A stretch of 64,000 bases of DNA from Imhoffiella fuscus (lineage in GTDB: Bacteria > Pseudomonadota > Gammaproteobacteria > Chromatiales > Chromatiaceae): NCBI RefSeq assembly GCF_042682685.1, contig NZ_JBHUHX010000059.1:60773-124772 (forward strand), written 5' to 3'. Position 1 is the stretch's first letter; each line of letters opens with the position of its first letter. Below, one piece after another: positions 44,929 through 53,983 of this stretch. Both the position numbers and the translations under genes were made by a program. The notes under the pieces were generated by a model that did not search any database, was not told where the DNA came from, and was given only the letters and a program-made list of their open reading frames with translations.

Positions 44929-47793
44929 CTAGACCGCCTCGCGCTTGCGCTTGCGCGGCAGCAGATCCAGCTGCGCCTTGGTGAACCGACGATAGCGCTC
45001 CTGCCACTCGGATGGCTGATCGACCTTCACCGCCTGTACCGCCGTCACCTTGTACTCGGGGCAGTTGGTCGCCCAGTCCGAATTGTCGGTGGTGATGACG
45101 TTGGCGCCGGACTCCGGGAAGTGGAAGGTGGTATAGACCACCCCCGGTTGCACCCGCTCGGTGATGGTCGCGCGCAGCACCGTCTCGCCGGCGCGGCTGC
45201 TGACGCCGACCCAATCGCCCTCGCCGATACCGCGCTCCTCGGCGTCGTGCGGATGGAGTTCGATGCGATCCTCGCCGTGCCACTCGACGTTGGGCGTGCG
45301 TCGGGTCTGGGCGCCGACGTTGTACTGACTGAGGATGCGCCCGGTGGTCAGCAACAGCGGGAAACGCTGGTTGACCCGCTCGTCGGTCGGAATGTAGCGC
45401 GTCACCATGAACCGGCCCTTGCCGCGCACGAAGGCGTCGACGTGCATGATGGGCGTGCCGCCCGGCTGCGTCTCGTTACAGGGCCACTGGATGCTGCCGA
45501 GGGCATCGATGCGCGCGTAGCTCACGCCGTGGAAGGTCGGCGTCAGACGCGCGATCTCGTCCATGATCTCGGAGGGATGGCCGTACTCCATCGGATAACC
45601 AAGTGCGTTCGCCAGCGCCACCGTCACCTCCCAGTCCGCCTTGCCGCCGAGCGGGGGCATCACCTTGCGCACCATGGAGATGCGTCGCTCGGCATTGGTG
45701 AAGGTGCCGTCCTTCTCCAGGAAGCTGGAGCCGGGCAGGAAGACGTGCGCGAACTTGGCGGTCTCGTTGAGGAAGATGTCCTGCACCACCAGACATTCCA
45801 TGGCCGAAAGCGCGGCCTGTACGTGCTGGGTGTTGGGGTCGGACTGGACGATGTCCTCGCCCTCGCAATAGAGCCCCTTGAAGCTGCCGTCGAGCGCGGC
45901 CTCGAACATGTTGGGGATGCGAAGACCCGGCTCGGGGTCGAGTTGAACGCCCCATTCGCCCTCGAACAGCGCCCGTGTCGCGGCGTCCGAGACATGGCGG
46001 TAACCGGGCAGCTCGTGCGGAAAGGAACCCATGTCGCAGGAGCCCTGGACGTTGTTCTGACCGCGCAGCGGATTCACCCCGACACCCAGCCGACCGATGT
46101 TTCCGGTCGCCATCGCCAGGTTGGCGATACCCATGACGGCGGTCGAACCTTGGCTGTGCTCGGTGACGCCGAGCCCGTAATAGATGGCCGCGTTTCCCGC
46201 CTCGGCGAACAGTCGCGCCGCACCGCGCACCTGCTCGGCCGGCACGCCGATGGTCGCCTCCAGTGCCTCGGGCGCGTTCTCCGGCAAGGCCACGAAATCG
46301 CGCCAGGCGGCGAAGGAGTCGACCTCGCAGCGCGAAGCGACGAAGTCCTCGTCGACCAATCCCTCGGTCACCACCACGTGCGCCAGGGCGTCCAGAATGG
46401 CGACATTGGTTCCCGGCAGCAGCTTGAGGTGGTAGTCGGCCTGGATGTGCGGGCTCTTCACCAGATCGATGCCGCGCGGATCGACCACGATCAGCCGCGC
46501 GCCCTCGCGCAGACGCCGCTTGAGCTGGGACGCAAAGACCGGGTGTCCGTCGGTCGGGTTGGCACCGATGACCATGACGACATCGGCGGCGAGCACCGAA
46601 TCGAAGGTCTGGGTCCCGGCCGACTCGCCCAGGGTCTGCTTGAGTCCGTACCCGGTCGGCGAGTGACAGACCCGCGCGCAGGTATCGACGTTGTTGTTGC
46701 CGAAAGCGGCGCGCACCAGCTTCTGGACCAGATAGGTCTCCTCGTTGGTACAGCGCGAGGAGGTGATGCCGCCGACCGCGCCGCGCCCGTATTTGGCCTG
46801 GATGCGCTTGAATTCGGAGGCGGCGTAACTCAGCGCCTCCTCCCAGCTCACCGGCTGCCAGGGATCCTGGATGCTCTTGCGGATCATGGGCGTGGTGATG
46901 CGGTCCGGGTGGGTCGCATAGCCCCAGGCGAAGCGGCCCTTGACGCAGGAATGACCGTGATTGGCCTGACCGTTCTTCCAGGGCACCATGCGCACCACCT
47001 GGTTGCCCTTGACCTCGGCCTTGAAGCCGCAGCCGACGCCGCAATAGGCGCAGGTGGTGACGACCGACTGTTCCGCCTGGCCCATCTCGATGACAGATTT
47101 CTCCATCAGGGTCGCGGTCGGGCATGCCTGGACGCAAGCCCCGCAGGAGACGCACTCGGAGGTCATGAAGGGCTCGTCCTGACCGGCCGCGACACGGGAC
47201 TCGAAACCGCGACCCGAGATGGTCAAGGCGAAGGTCCCCTGCACCTCCTCGCAGGCGCGCACGCAGCGGCTGCAGACGATGCACTTGGCGGCATCGAAGG
47301 TGAAATAGGGATTGGAGGTGTCCTTGGGACGCGCCGACTCGGCATCGAAGTGATTCTCGCCCTGCATGCCATAGCGCACCTCGCGCAGACCCACGACGCC
47401 GGCCATATCCTGCAACTCGCAGTTGCCGTTAGCCGCGCAAGTCAGACAGTCGAGCGGATGGTCCGAGATATAGAGCTCCATGATGTTGCGGCGCAGCTCC
47501 ATCAGCTCGGGAGACTGGGTGCGCACCTCCATGCCGGCCTCGGCCAGCGTGGTGCAGGAGGCCGGATAGCCGCGCCGTCCCTCGATCTCGACCAGGCACA
47601 AGCGGCAGGAGCCGAAGGGCTCGATGCTGTCGGTCGCACAGAGCTTGGGAATACGGATTCCGTGCTCCTCCGCCGCGCGCATGACCGAGGTGCCCTCGGG
47701 CACCGAAACCGGCAGGCCGTCGATGTTGAGGTCGATCCAATGCTCGCTGATGCGGGCCGGGGTTCCGTAGTCGTGGTCACGATGCAGGGACAT
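44929..47793 (-). CDS. fdsA: NAD-dependent formate dehydrogenase alpha (catalytic) subunit
   Basis: The protein has 954 residues from ATG 47793. An N-terminal [2Fe-2S] domain (CATDSIEPFGSCRLC), a His-ligated [4Fe-4S] site and two ferredoxin clusters (CIVCSRCVRAC, CVSCGACVQACP) precede the molybdopterin domain, which starts with its own cluster (CAYCGVGCGF). The Mo ligand is Cys376 in ARVCHSPTGYG, followed by the catalytic histidine; it is cysteine, not selenocysteine. FdsA oxidises formate to CO2 and feeds electrons through FdsG/FdsB to NAD in the cytosol, and can run in reverse. A 10-bp hairpin separates it from fdsB. Confidence 0.95.
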   Translation of the reverse strand: MSLHRDHDYGTPARISEHWIDLNIDGLPVSVPEGTSVMRAAEEHGIRIPKLCATDSIEPFGSCRLCLVEIEGRRGYPASCTTLAEAGMEVRTQSPELMELRRNIMELYISDHPLDCLTCAANGNCELQDMAGVVGLREVRYGMQGENHFDAESARPKDTSNPYFTFDAAKCIVCSRCVRACEEVQGTFALTISGRGFESRVAAGQDEPFMTSECVSCGACVQACPTATLMEKSVIEMGQAEQSVVTTCAYCGVGCGFKAEVKGNQVVRMVPWKNGQANHGHSCVKGRFAWGYATHPDRITTPMIRKSIQDPWQPVSWEEALSYAASEFKRIQAKYGRGAVGGITSSRCTNEETYLVQKLVRAAFGNNNVDTCARVCHSPTGYGLKQTLGESAGTQTFDSVLAADVVMVIGANPTDGHPVFASQLKRRLREGARLIVVDPRGIDLVKSPHIQADYHLKLLPGTNVAILDALAHVVVTEGLVDEDFVASRCEVDSFAAWRDFVALPENAPEALEATIGVPAEQVRGAARLFAEAGNAAIYYGLGVTEHSQGSTAVMGIANLAMATGNIGRLGVGVNPLRGQNNVQGSCDMGSFPHELPGYRHVSDAATRALFEGEWGVQLDPEPGLRIPNMFEAALDGSFKGLYCEGEDIVQSDPNTQHVQAALSAMECLVVQDIFLNETAKFAHVFLPGSSFLEKDGTFTNAERRISMVRKVMPPLGGKADWEVTVALANALGYPMEYGHPSEIMDEIARLTPTFHGVSYARIDALGSIQWPCNETQPGGTPIMHVDAFVRGKGRFMVTRYIPTDERVNQRFPLLLTTGRILSQYNVGAQTRRTPNVEWHGEDRIELHPHDAEERGIGEGDWVGVSSRAGETVLRATITERVQPGVVYTTFHFPESGANVITTDNSDWATNCPEYKVTAVQAVKVDQPSEWQERYRRFTKAQLDLLPRKRKREAV

Positions 47794-47838
47794 GGGTCTT
47801 ACTCCAGCGAGCCGAGCCCGCGTTGTTCTTCTCCGCTG

Positions 47839-47861
47839 GTTCCCACGCCGAGCGTGGGAAC
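47839..47861. repeat. Hairpin between fdsB and fdsA
   Basis: GTTCCCACGC-CGA-GCGTGGGAAC is a perfect 10-bp stem in the only sizeable gap of the fds operon. It has the look of a dispersed repeat found between genes in many proteobacteria and could tune the fdsB/fdsA ratio. Confidence 0.6.
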
Positions 47862-47865
47862 GCAA

Positions 47866-49419
47866 TCATGCGGCCTGAGCCGATTCGCCGATCCCGAAAT
47901 CCTCCGGGAAGTGCTTCACCGCCGAGAGCACCGGATAGGGCGCCATGCCGCCCATGGCGCAGAGCGAGCCCTTGATCATGGTGTCGCACAGCGCATCGAG
48001 CAGGGCGAGATTCTTGGCGCGCTCCTGGTTGGCGATGATGCGGTCGATCACCTCGACCCCGCGCTGGGAGCCGATGCGGCAGGGCGTGCATTTTCCGCAG
48101 GACTCGATGACGCAGAACTCCATGGCGTAGCGCGCCATCCGGGCCATGTCGACACGGTCGTCGAAGGCGGCGATTCCGCCGTGACCGATCATGGCGCCCA
48201 TCTGGCTGAACGCCTCATAGTCGAGCGGCACATCGAACTGTGACGCGGGGACATAGGCGCCGAGCGGCCCGCCGACCTGCACCGCGCGGATCGGCCGCCC
48301 GCTGGCCGAGCCGCCGCCGTAGTCGTAGAGCAACTCGCCCAGGGTCAGGCCGAACGCCTTCTCGACCAGGCCACCGTGACGGATGTTGCCGGCGAGCTGG
48401 AACGGCAGGGTCCCGTGCGAACGCCCGACACCGTAGTCGCGATAGAAGGCCGCGCCCTTGGACAGGATGATGGGCACGGACGCCAGGCTCATGACGTTGT
48501 TGATGACAGTCGGCATGCCGAACAGACCGGAGATGGCCGGCAGAGGCGGCTTGAAGCGCACCAGCCCGCGCTTGCCCTCCAGGCTCTCCAGCATGGAGGT
48601 CTCCTCGCCGCAGATGTAGGCCCCGGCGCCCATCCGCACCTCCAGCTCGAAGGCATGGCCCGAGCCCAGCACGTCCGGCCCCAGCAGACCGGCATCACGC
48701 GCCTTGGCGATGGCGCATTGGAGCGTGCGGAAGGCATGCGGATATTCGGAGCGGCTGTAGATGTAGCCCTGGGTGGCGCCGACCGCCAGCGCGGCGATGG
48801 TCATGCCCTCGATCAGACAGAAGGGATCGCCCTCCATCAGCATACGGTCGGAGAAGGTGCCGGAATCGCCCTCGTCGGCGTTACAGACGACATACTTGCG
48901 CGGCGCCTCGGCCTCCAGCACCGTGCGCCATTTGACGCCGGTCGGGAAGGCCGCGCCGCCGCGACCGCGCAGCCCCGATTCCGTGACCTCCTGGACCAGC
49001 TCGACCGACGACATGGCGAGCGCACGTTCCAGTCCGCCAAAACCTCCGTTCGCCCGGTAGGCTTCGAGACAGAGCGGATCGCAGACCCCGACTCGGGCGA
49101 AGGTCAGACGCTCCTGTCCGGCGAAATAGGGGATGTGCTCGGTCAGGCCGTGCCCGAGCCGATGCGGACGTCCGTTCAGGAACCCGGAGGCGAAGAGATC
49201 GGGCACGTCGGACGGCGTGACCGGGCCATAGGCGATACGCCCGGCCGGGGTCTCGACCTCGACCAGCGGCTCCAGCCAGAAGAGACCGCGCGAGCCGTTG
49301 CGCACCAACTCAATGGCGACACCCAGACGCTCGGCCTCGGCCCGGATCGCTTGAGCGACCGACTCGGCGCCGACCGAGAGCGCGCTCGAATCGATGGGAA
49401 CGAAGATACGCAGACTCAT
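47866..49419 (-). CDS. fdsB: NAD-dependent formate dehydrogenase beta (diaphorase) subunit
   Basis: The protein has 517 residues. About 120 N-terminal residues are a diverged thioredoxin-like part, followed by NuoF: NADH site SGLRGRGGAAFPTGVKW, FMN-region motif GAGAYICGEETSMLESLEG and the cluster motif SCGKCTPCRIGSQRG. It holds FMN and a [4Fe-4S] cluster and reduces NAD with electrons from FdsA. It overlaps fdsG by 4 bases. Confidence 0.95.
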   Translation of the reverse strand: MSLRIFVPIDSSALSVGAESVAQAIRAEAERLGVAIELVRNGSRGLFWLEPLVEVETPAGRIAYGPVTPSDVPDLFASGFLNGRPHRLGHGLTEHIPYFAGQERLTFARVGVCDPLCLEAYRANGGFGGLERALAMSSVELVQEVTESGLRGRGGAAFPTGVKWRTVLEAEAPRKYVVCNADEGDSGTFSDRMLMEGDPFCLIEGMTIAALAVGATQGYIYSRSEYPHAFRTLQCAIAKARDAGLLGPDVLGSGHAFELEVRMGAGAYICGEETSMLESLEGKRGLVRFKPPLPAISGLFGMPTVINNVMSLASVPIILSKGAAFYRDYGVGRSHGTLPFQLAGNIRHGGLVEKAFGLTLGELLYDYGGGSASGRPIRAVQVGGPLGAYVPASQFDVPLDYEAFSQMGAMIGHGGIAAFDDRVDMARMARYAMEFCVIESCGKCTPCRIGSQRGVEVIDRIIANQERAKNLALLDALCDTMIKGSLCAMGGMAPYPVLSAVKHFPEDFGIGESAQAA

Positions 49420-49904
49420 GCAGACACCTCCTCGGCTCGCAGCCCATCCACCAGCCTATCGAACCGACTCGAATCGACCCGACCGAACACCTCGTCGTCG
49501 ATCCGAATGGCCGGCGAACAGGCGCAATTGCCCAGACAATAGACCGGCTCCAGACTGATGGCCCCATCGCTGGTCGTCTGATGAAAGTCGACTGCCAGGC
49601 TCGCCTTGGCATGGGCCTCCAGCGTCTGAGAACCCATCGCCTGGCAGGACTCGGCGCGGCAAATCTGGACGATGTGGCGGCCCGGCGGCTCGCGTCGGAA
49701 GTCGTGGTAGAAATCCAGCACGCCCTGCACCTCGGCGCGCGAGAGGTTGAGCGCGTCGGCGATCAGAGGAACGGCCTCCTCCGGCACCCAGCCCGTCCGT
49801 CCCTGGATCGCGTGCAGAATCGGAAGCAGGGCGCCCGGAAGGGACGCCTTCTCGCGCACGATGCCCTGAATGGCATCCAGATCGATGGACGAAGCAGTCG
49901 ACAT
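49416..49904 (-). CDS. fdsG: NAD-dependent formate dehydrogenase gamma subunit (NuoE-like)
   Basis: The protein has 162 residues. The four [2Fe-2S] cysteines are all present, as CRAESC and CLGNC, in contrast to the degenerate NuoE part of the hydrogenase diaphorase at 24561. It is the first gene of the fds cluster, starting 83 bases after the SoxYZ-like carrier gene, and is translationally coupled to fdsB by ATGA. Confidence 0.94.
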   Translation of the reverse strand: MSTASSIDLDAIQGIVREKASLPGALLPILHAIQGRTGWVPEEAVPLIADALNLSRAEVQGVLDFYHDFRREPPGRHIVQICRAESCQAMGSQTLEAHAKASLAVDFHQTTSDGAISLEPVYCLGNCACSPAIRIDDEVFGRVDSSRFDRLVDGLRAEEVSA

Positions 49905-49987
49905 GGGGCGTTCTCCTTCAAAGGTCGGTACGCGGTTCGAATTGGGCGCCCCGGTTTCACCAGGCCGACCCGCGAGCGCGAGACGAA

Positions 49988-50857
49988 TCAGCCGCCATTG
50001 GCGACCGGGGCGGAAAAACGTTCTGAAAAGGTCCGACCGGTCGAATCCCTGGCCCGCACCGCCAGATCGCCCAGCTGGTCCGGAACGAAGGTCAGACGGA
50101 TGCTCGGATCCTCGCTGATGGAGATATTGCCGTCCAGGCGCAGCAAGGGCCGGCCGGCATAGTCCATCTCGATCTCCAGCAGATAGTCGGGCGGGATGTA
50201 GCGCCGCGCGATCTGGTCGAACTGCAGGCCCGAGCTGTTGGGATGGCGGATCAGCAGTTGCAGCGCGAGCGGTTCGCCCGCCTCGACGCGCTCCGACCAC
50301 CGCACCTTCATCCGCCCGAGGTCGGCCTCGGCGGCGGCCGGATCCTTCGATGAGGGCGCCGAGCAGCCGCCTGACGCCTTGACGAAATTGGCCGCCATAT
50401 AGAGCTCGCCGTCGTTGGTCTCGGCAATCGCCCGGACATGGCTGTAGCTGTCGATCCGCACCCGGGTCGCCAGGCTGCTCCAGGGACGATCACCGGTGAA
50501 GTGGAAGACGCCCGCGACCGGGGCCGGATTCATGTCGATGACCAGATGCACGTCCTTGATGTAGCGCTCAGGCGTCTGCGCGAAGGTCGCCTTGATCTCG
50601 ATCGGCACCACCGCCGCATCGAGCGCGCGATAGGGCGTCTCCAGCGCGATCACACCGTCGGCATCCCGGATCTGGCGGTCGCCGAACAGGGCCGACCGGA
50701 TCTCTTGCCAATGCGCCTGCTGGTCGGACTCGGACGCAGGCTCGGCCAGCGCGACGGAGCCGAGACCGAGGAGCACGACGAGCAGCAGCAGCCTGAGCCG
50801 GCTCACCTCCCAGGCCCAAGGATCCTGTGCCGATTCTGGAACAGTCTGGATTCGCAT
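49988..50857 (-). CDS. Quinoprotein dehydrogenase-associated SoxYZ-like carrier
   Basis: The protein has 289 residues with a signal peptide (LRLLLLVVLLGLGSVALA). The N-terminal half resembles SoxY and contains a GGC carrier motif (ASGGCSAPS), and the C-terminal half resembles SoxZ (MKVRWSERVEAGEPLALQLLI), giving the fused SoxYZ-like family that accompanies PQQ dehydrogenases. It is periplasmic; the cysteine may carry a thiol-bound intermediate, though its true role in these systems is not settled. The matching zinc metallohydrolase is at 53984, separated by a transporter and a regulator. Confidence 0.88.
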   Translation of the reverse strand: MRIQTVPESAQDPWAWEVSRLRLLLLVVLLGLGSVALAEPASESDQQAHWQEIRSALFGDRQIRDADGVIALETPYRALDAAVVPIEIKATFAQTPERYIKDVHLVIDMNPAPVAGVFHFTGDRPWSSLATRVRIDSYSHVRAIAETNDGELYMAANFVKASGGCSAPSSKDPAAAEADLGRMKVRWSERVEAGEPLALQLLIRHPNSSGLQFDQIARRYIPPDYLLEIEMDYAGRPLLRLDGNISISEDPSIRLTFVPDQLGDLAVRARDSTGRTFSERFSAPVANGG

Positions 50858-50939
50858 CCGTCACCTCTGAAACAGGGCGCACCCCGGTTGAACGGCCGAG
50901 GGAACCGGCATCTCGTCCGAGCGGCCCGTCCAATCGAAC

Positions 50940-51020
50940 CTCGCCAGGACCGACCCGGCGGTATCCCCGGATTGCGCTCTCGCTCCATCCGGGCGACGGA
51001 CCGCCTTTCTGTCGCCCGGG
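50940..51020. repeat. REP-type extragenic element
   Basis: A CCCCGGATTGCGCTCTCGCTCCATCC-type arm (begins near 50966, ending in CCGGGCGACGG) matches the right-hand arms of the elements at 22447 and 59003. It lies between the OFA transporter and the SoxYZ-like gene. Confidence 0.5.
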
Positions 51021-51097
51021 TGGAGCGCCGCGAAAGGCAGGCGACTTCGGCCGCGCTCTATCGGTCGCCTCCAAGATCGATGCCAGCTATCCGGCCA

Positions 51098-52759
51098 TCA
51101 GACCCCGAACAGCACCAGCGTCTTCTTCACCGTCATCCAGATCCCCCAGACGAGCGGGATCCAGATCACCGTCCAGGCCAGCAGCACCTTGCCCGAATGG
51201 GTCGCCTCCTGCGCCAGGGCCGAAACGTCCTGGGCGAAATGCTGGTGCGTGTCATCGGCGAGACGCTTCTCCTCGGCCAGCTCCTCGTCGCTCATGCAGT
51301 GCTGCTCGGCGACCGGGCGGATCAGCGCGTTGCAGATGAAGCCCAGCACCAAAATCCCGGCCAGGATGTACATGGTCATGGTGTAGGCATCGGCGCGGGC
51401 GACGCCCTGGTCGAGCTGGTACTCGCGGATGTAGTTGACGATCACCGGCCCGAGGATGCCGGCCGTGGCCCAGGCGGTCAGCAGCCGACCGTGAATGGCG
51501 CCGACCATCTGGGTGCCGAACATATCGGCCAGATAGGCCGGCACCGTGGCGAAGCCGCCGCCGTACATCGAGAGAATCACGCAGAAACAGAGCACGAAGA
51601 GCGCCAGCGTCCCGGCTGCGGCGGTCGAGGGGATGGCCGCGTAGAGCGCGCAGCCGAGCAGGAAGAAGATGGAATAGGTCAGCTTGCGCCCGAGCTTGTC
51701 GGAGAGCGAGGCCCAGAAGAAGCGCCCGGCGATGTTGAGCAGCGACAGCAGCCCGGTGAAGCCGGCCGCGACCGCCGCGATCTCGGTCTTCTGGACGGCG
51801 GTCAGCTCGTTGAAGGTCGCCTCGACCCCGATCAGACGTCCGGCGAACACCTCCTGCAGCAGTGGCGAGGCCATACCGATGATGCCGATACCGGCGGTCA
51901 CGTTCAGACAGAGCACCGACCAGACGAGCCAGAACTGGGGCGTGCGCCAGGCCTTGTCGAGATGGACGTGACGGCTGGTCATCATCGCCTTCTCGGCGGC
52001 GCCGGCAGGCGGAGTCCAGCCGGCCGGCTTCCAGTTCGGCGGCGGCACCCGGTAGCCGAGCGCGCCCGCCATCATGAAGACGAAATAGATGGCCGCCAGA
52101 CAGAGGAAGGTCTCCCAGACGCCGACCGAGGTCTCGGTCGCGAAGTGGCGCATCAACCGATCGGCCAGCGGCGCGCCGATCATGGCGCCGCCGCCGAAAC
52201 CCATGATCGCCATGCCGGTCGCCATGCCGCGACGGTCCGGGAACCACTTGATGAGCGTGGACACCGGAGAGATGTAGCCGAGCCCGAGTCCGATGCCGCC
52301 GATCACGCCGGATCCGAGCCACAGCAGCCAGATCTGATGGGTCATGATGCCGACCGCCGAGATCGCCAGACCGCCGCTCCAGCAGAAGGCGGCCACCACC
52401 CCGGCCTTGCGCGGACCGGCACGCTCCAGCCAGCCGCCCCAGATGGCCGCCGAGCAGCCGAGGAAGACGAAAAAGAGCGTGTAGACCCAGCCGAGCATGG
52501 AGATCTTCCAGTCGCAGCCCGTCGCGAAGACCTGGGCGAAGAAGCCCATGTCGGCCGGACAGGCGATCGGTGCCGTGATGCCGACCGCCTTGGACAAGGG
52601 CAGCCAGAACACCGAGAAGCCGTAGGCCATGCCGATGCAGAGATGGATGGCGAGCGCAGCCGGGGGGACCAGCCAGCGATTGAAGCCCGGTCGGGCGATG
52701 GTCCGTTCGAGCGCGAGCAGGCCGGGGCCGGCCGGCACAGCGATAGGCGTTGCGGTCAT
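51098..52759 (-). CDS. OFA-family MFS transporter (oxalate/formate antiporter type)
   Basis: The protein has 553 residues from ATG 52759, behind AGGAGGATTCCC. It has about 12-14 membrane helices with the OFA traits GMAYGFSVFWLPLSKAVG in helix 1, GGIGLGLGYISPVSTLIKWFPDRRG and NIAGRFFWASLSDKLGRK. These carriers move small carboxylates such as formate, oxalate, pyruvate or acetate across the inner membrane. Being upstream of the formate dehydrogenase cluster on the same strand, formate is the likely substrate. A C-terminal cytosolic stretch rich in Glu/His precedes the last helix. Confidence 0.88.
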   Translation of the reverse strand: MTATPIAVPAGPGLLALERTIARPGFNRWLVPPAALAIHLCIGMAYGFSVFWLPLSKAVGITAPIACPADMGFFAQVFATGCDWKISMLGWVYTLFFVFLGCSAAIWGGWLERAGPRKAGVVAAFCWSGGLAISAVGIMTHQIWLLWLGSGVIGGIGLGLGYISPVSTLIKWFPDRRGMATGMAIMGFGGGAMIGAPLADRLMRHFATETSVGVWETFLCLAAIYFVFMMAGALGYRVPPPNWKPAGWTPPAGAAEKAMMTSRHVHLDKAWRTPQFWLVWSVLCLNVTAGIGIIGMASPLLQEVFAGRLIGVEATFNELTAVQKTEIAAVAAGFTGLLSLLNIAGRFFWASLSDKLGRKLTYSIFFLLGCALYAAIPSTAAAGTLALFVLCFCVILSMYGGGFATVPAYLADMFGTQMVGAIHGRLLTAWATAGILGPVIVNYIREYQLDQGVARADAYTMTMYILAGILVLGFICNALIRPVAEQHCMSDEELAEEKRLADDTHQHFAQDVSALAQEATHSGKVLLAWTVIWIPLVWGIWMTVKKTLVLFGV

Positions 52760-52949
52760 GGGAATCCTCCTGTTGGATGCATCTGTCACCAGATCGACGA
52801 CGACCGACCGGTCAAACCGGTCGGCGGGATACCGGGCTTTTTCGTGTGCCTCTGTGAATCCCGCGTCGCGACCGAGACTAGCGGAGGTGACGATCCGGTG
52901 AACAACGAAAAAAACCGAACGGCCGTTCGTCCGAACCGAACGCCAGCGA

Positions 52950-53867
52950 TCAGCCCGAGGCGCGGCCCGCCTCGGCGGCATGGCGACAGAAGGGGCCGAC
53001 GGCCTCGGCGAACAGCGCCTCCACCATCGGCGAACGCGGCTCGCGCGCCATCGCGACCAGTGAGATCTGCCAGGTCAGACGCGGCGCGATCAGCTCCAGC
53101 GCCTTGACCCCGTCCGGCACGCCGATCAGCTCCAGCACCGAGCGCGGCACGATGCTGCACCAGGCGCCCGAGCAGACGTGGGCCAGCAGCGAGACGATGG
53201 AGTTGGTCTCCAGGGTCACGTTCGGACGGCAATCCTGACAGTGGAACACCTCGTCGATGGTGCGCCGGTTCTGCATGTCCGGCGTCAGCAGACAGAGGTT
53301 CAGCGCCGCAGCCTCGCGCCAGCTGATGGCCTCGCGCTCGCCGATGGCGCCTCCGAGCGGGGCGAGCAGCACATGGTCCTCCTCGCACAGCGGCGTGCGC
53401 ACCAGATCCGTTTCCTCGGCCGAGGCGGAGTAAAGAATCCCGGCATCGAGCTCGAAGGAACGCAGACGGGCCAGGATCTCGTCCGTGCTGAGCGAGAGCA
53501 CCTCGGTACAGACGAGCGGATGGCGCAGCGCGAACCGCGAGGTCAGCGAGGCGACCACGGTCAGCGCGGTCGGGATCACGCCGAGCCGCATCCGCCCGGA
53601 CAGACCATCGCGCAACCGAGCCAGCTCCTGGCGCAGATCGGCCGCGCTGGCCGCCGCGCGTTGGGCGTAATCGAGCACACACCGCCCCTCGGGCGTCAGT
53701 CCGGAGAACTGCTGACCGCGCTCGACGACGGCCACCCCGAGTTCGGTCTCCAGATCGCGAATCGCCGCCGACAGTGTCGACGGTGAGACATGGCAGGCCG
53801 CTGCGGCCCGTCCGAAGTGCCGCTCGCGGGCCAGCGCGATGAGATAGAGATATTTGCGCGCGATCAT
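52950..53867 (-). CDS. LysR-family transcriptional regulator
   Basis: The protein has 305 residues. The N-terminal winged helix-turn-helix reads ALARERHFGRAAAACHVSPSTLSAAIRDLE, here shown by HFGRAAAACHVSPSTL, and a periplasmic-binding-protein-like effector domain follows. Its place upstream of the OFA transporter and formate dehydrogenase genes suggests that it activates formate use, like the LysR protein FdsR of Cupriavidus; that is inference. There are no divergent partners next to it. Confidence 0.9.
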   Translation of the reverse strand: MIARKYLYLIALARERHFGRAAAACHVSPSTLSAAIRDLETELGVAVVERGQQFSGLTPEGRCVLDYAQRAAASAADLRQELARLRDGLSGRMRLGVIPTALTVVASLTSRFALRHPLVCTEVLSLSTDEILARLRSFELDAGILYSASAEETDLVRTPLCEEDHVLLAPLGGAIGEREAISWREAAALNLCLLTPDMQNRRTIDEVFHCQDCRPNVTLETNSIVSLLAHVCSGAWCSIVPRSVLELIGVPDGVKALELIAPRLTWQISLVAMAREPRSPMVEALFAEAVGPFCRHAAEAGRASG

Positions 53868-53983
53868 GCGCGAGCGACTCCCCGACGAATCCTCTGTGCC
53901 GATCCCGAGACAGCGCCCGAACGCATCCACCAAATCTGCAACAGCGGCATGGGATTCCCGATCCAGATCGAAGGCATCGACCC

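Noticed and set aside
45121..48243. A 1040-codon open frame on the plus strand
   Set aside because: It lies opposite fdsA and fdsB, which have clear cofactor motifs; long antisense frames are expected in high-GC codon usage, and its translation has no recognisable domain.
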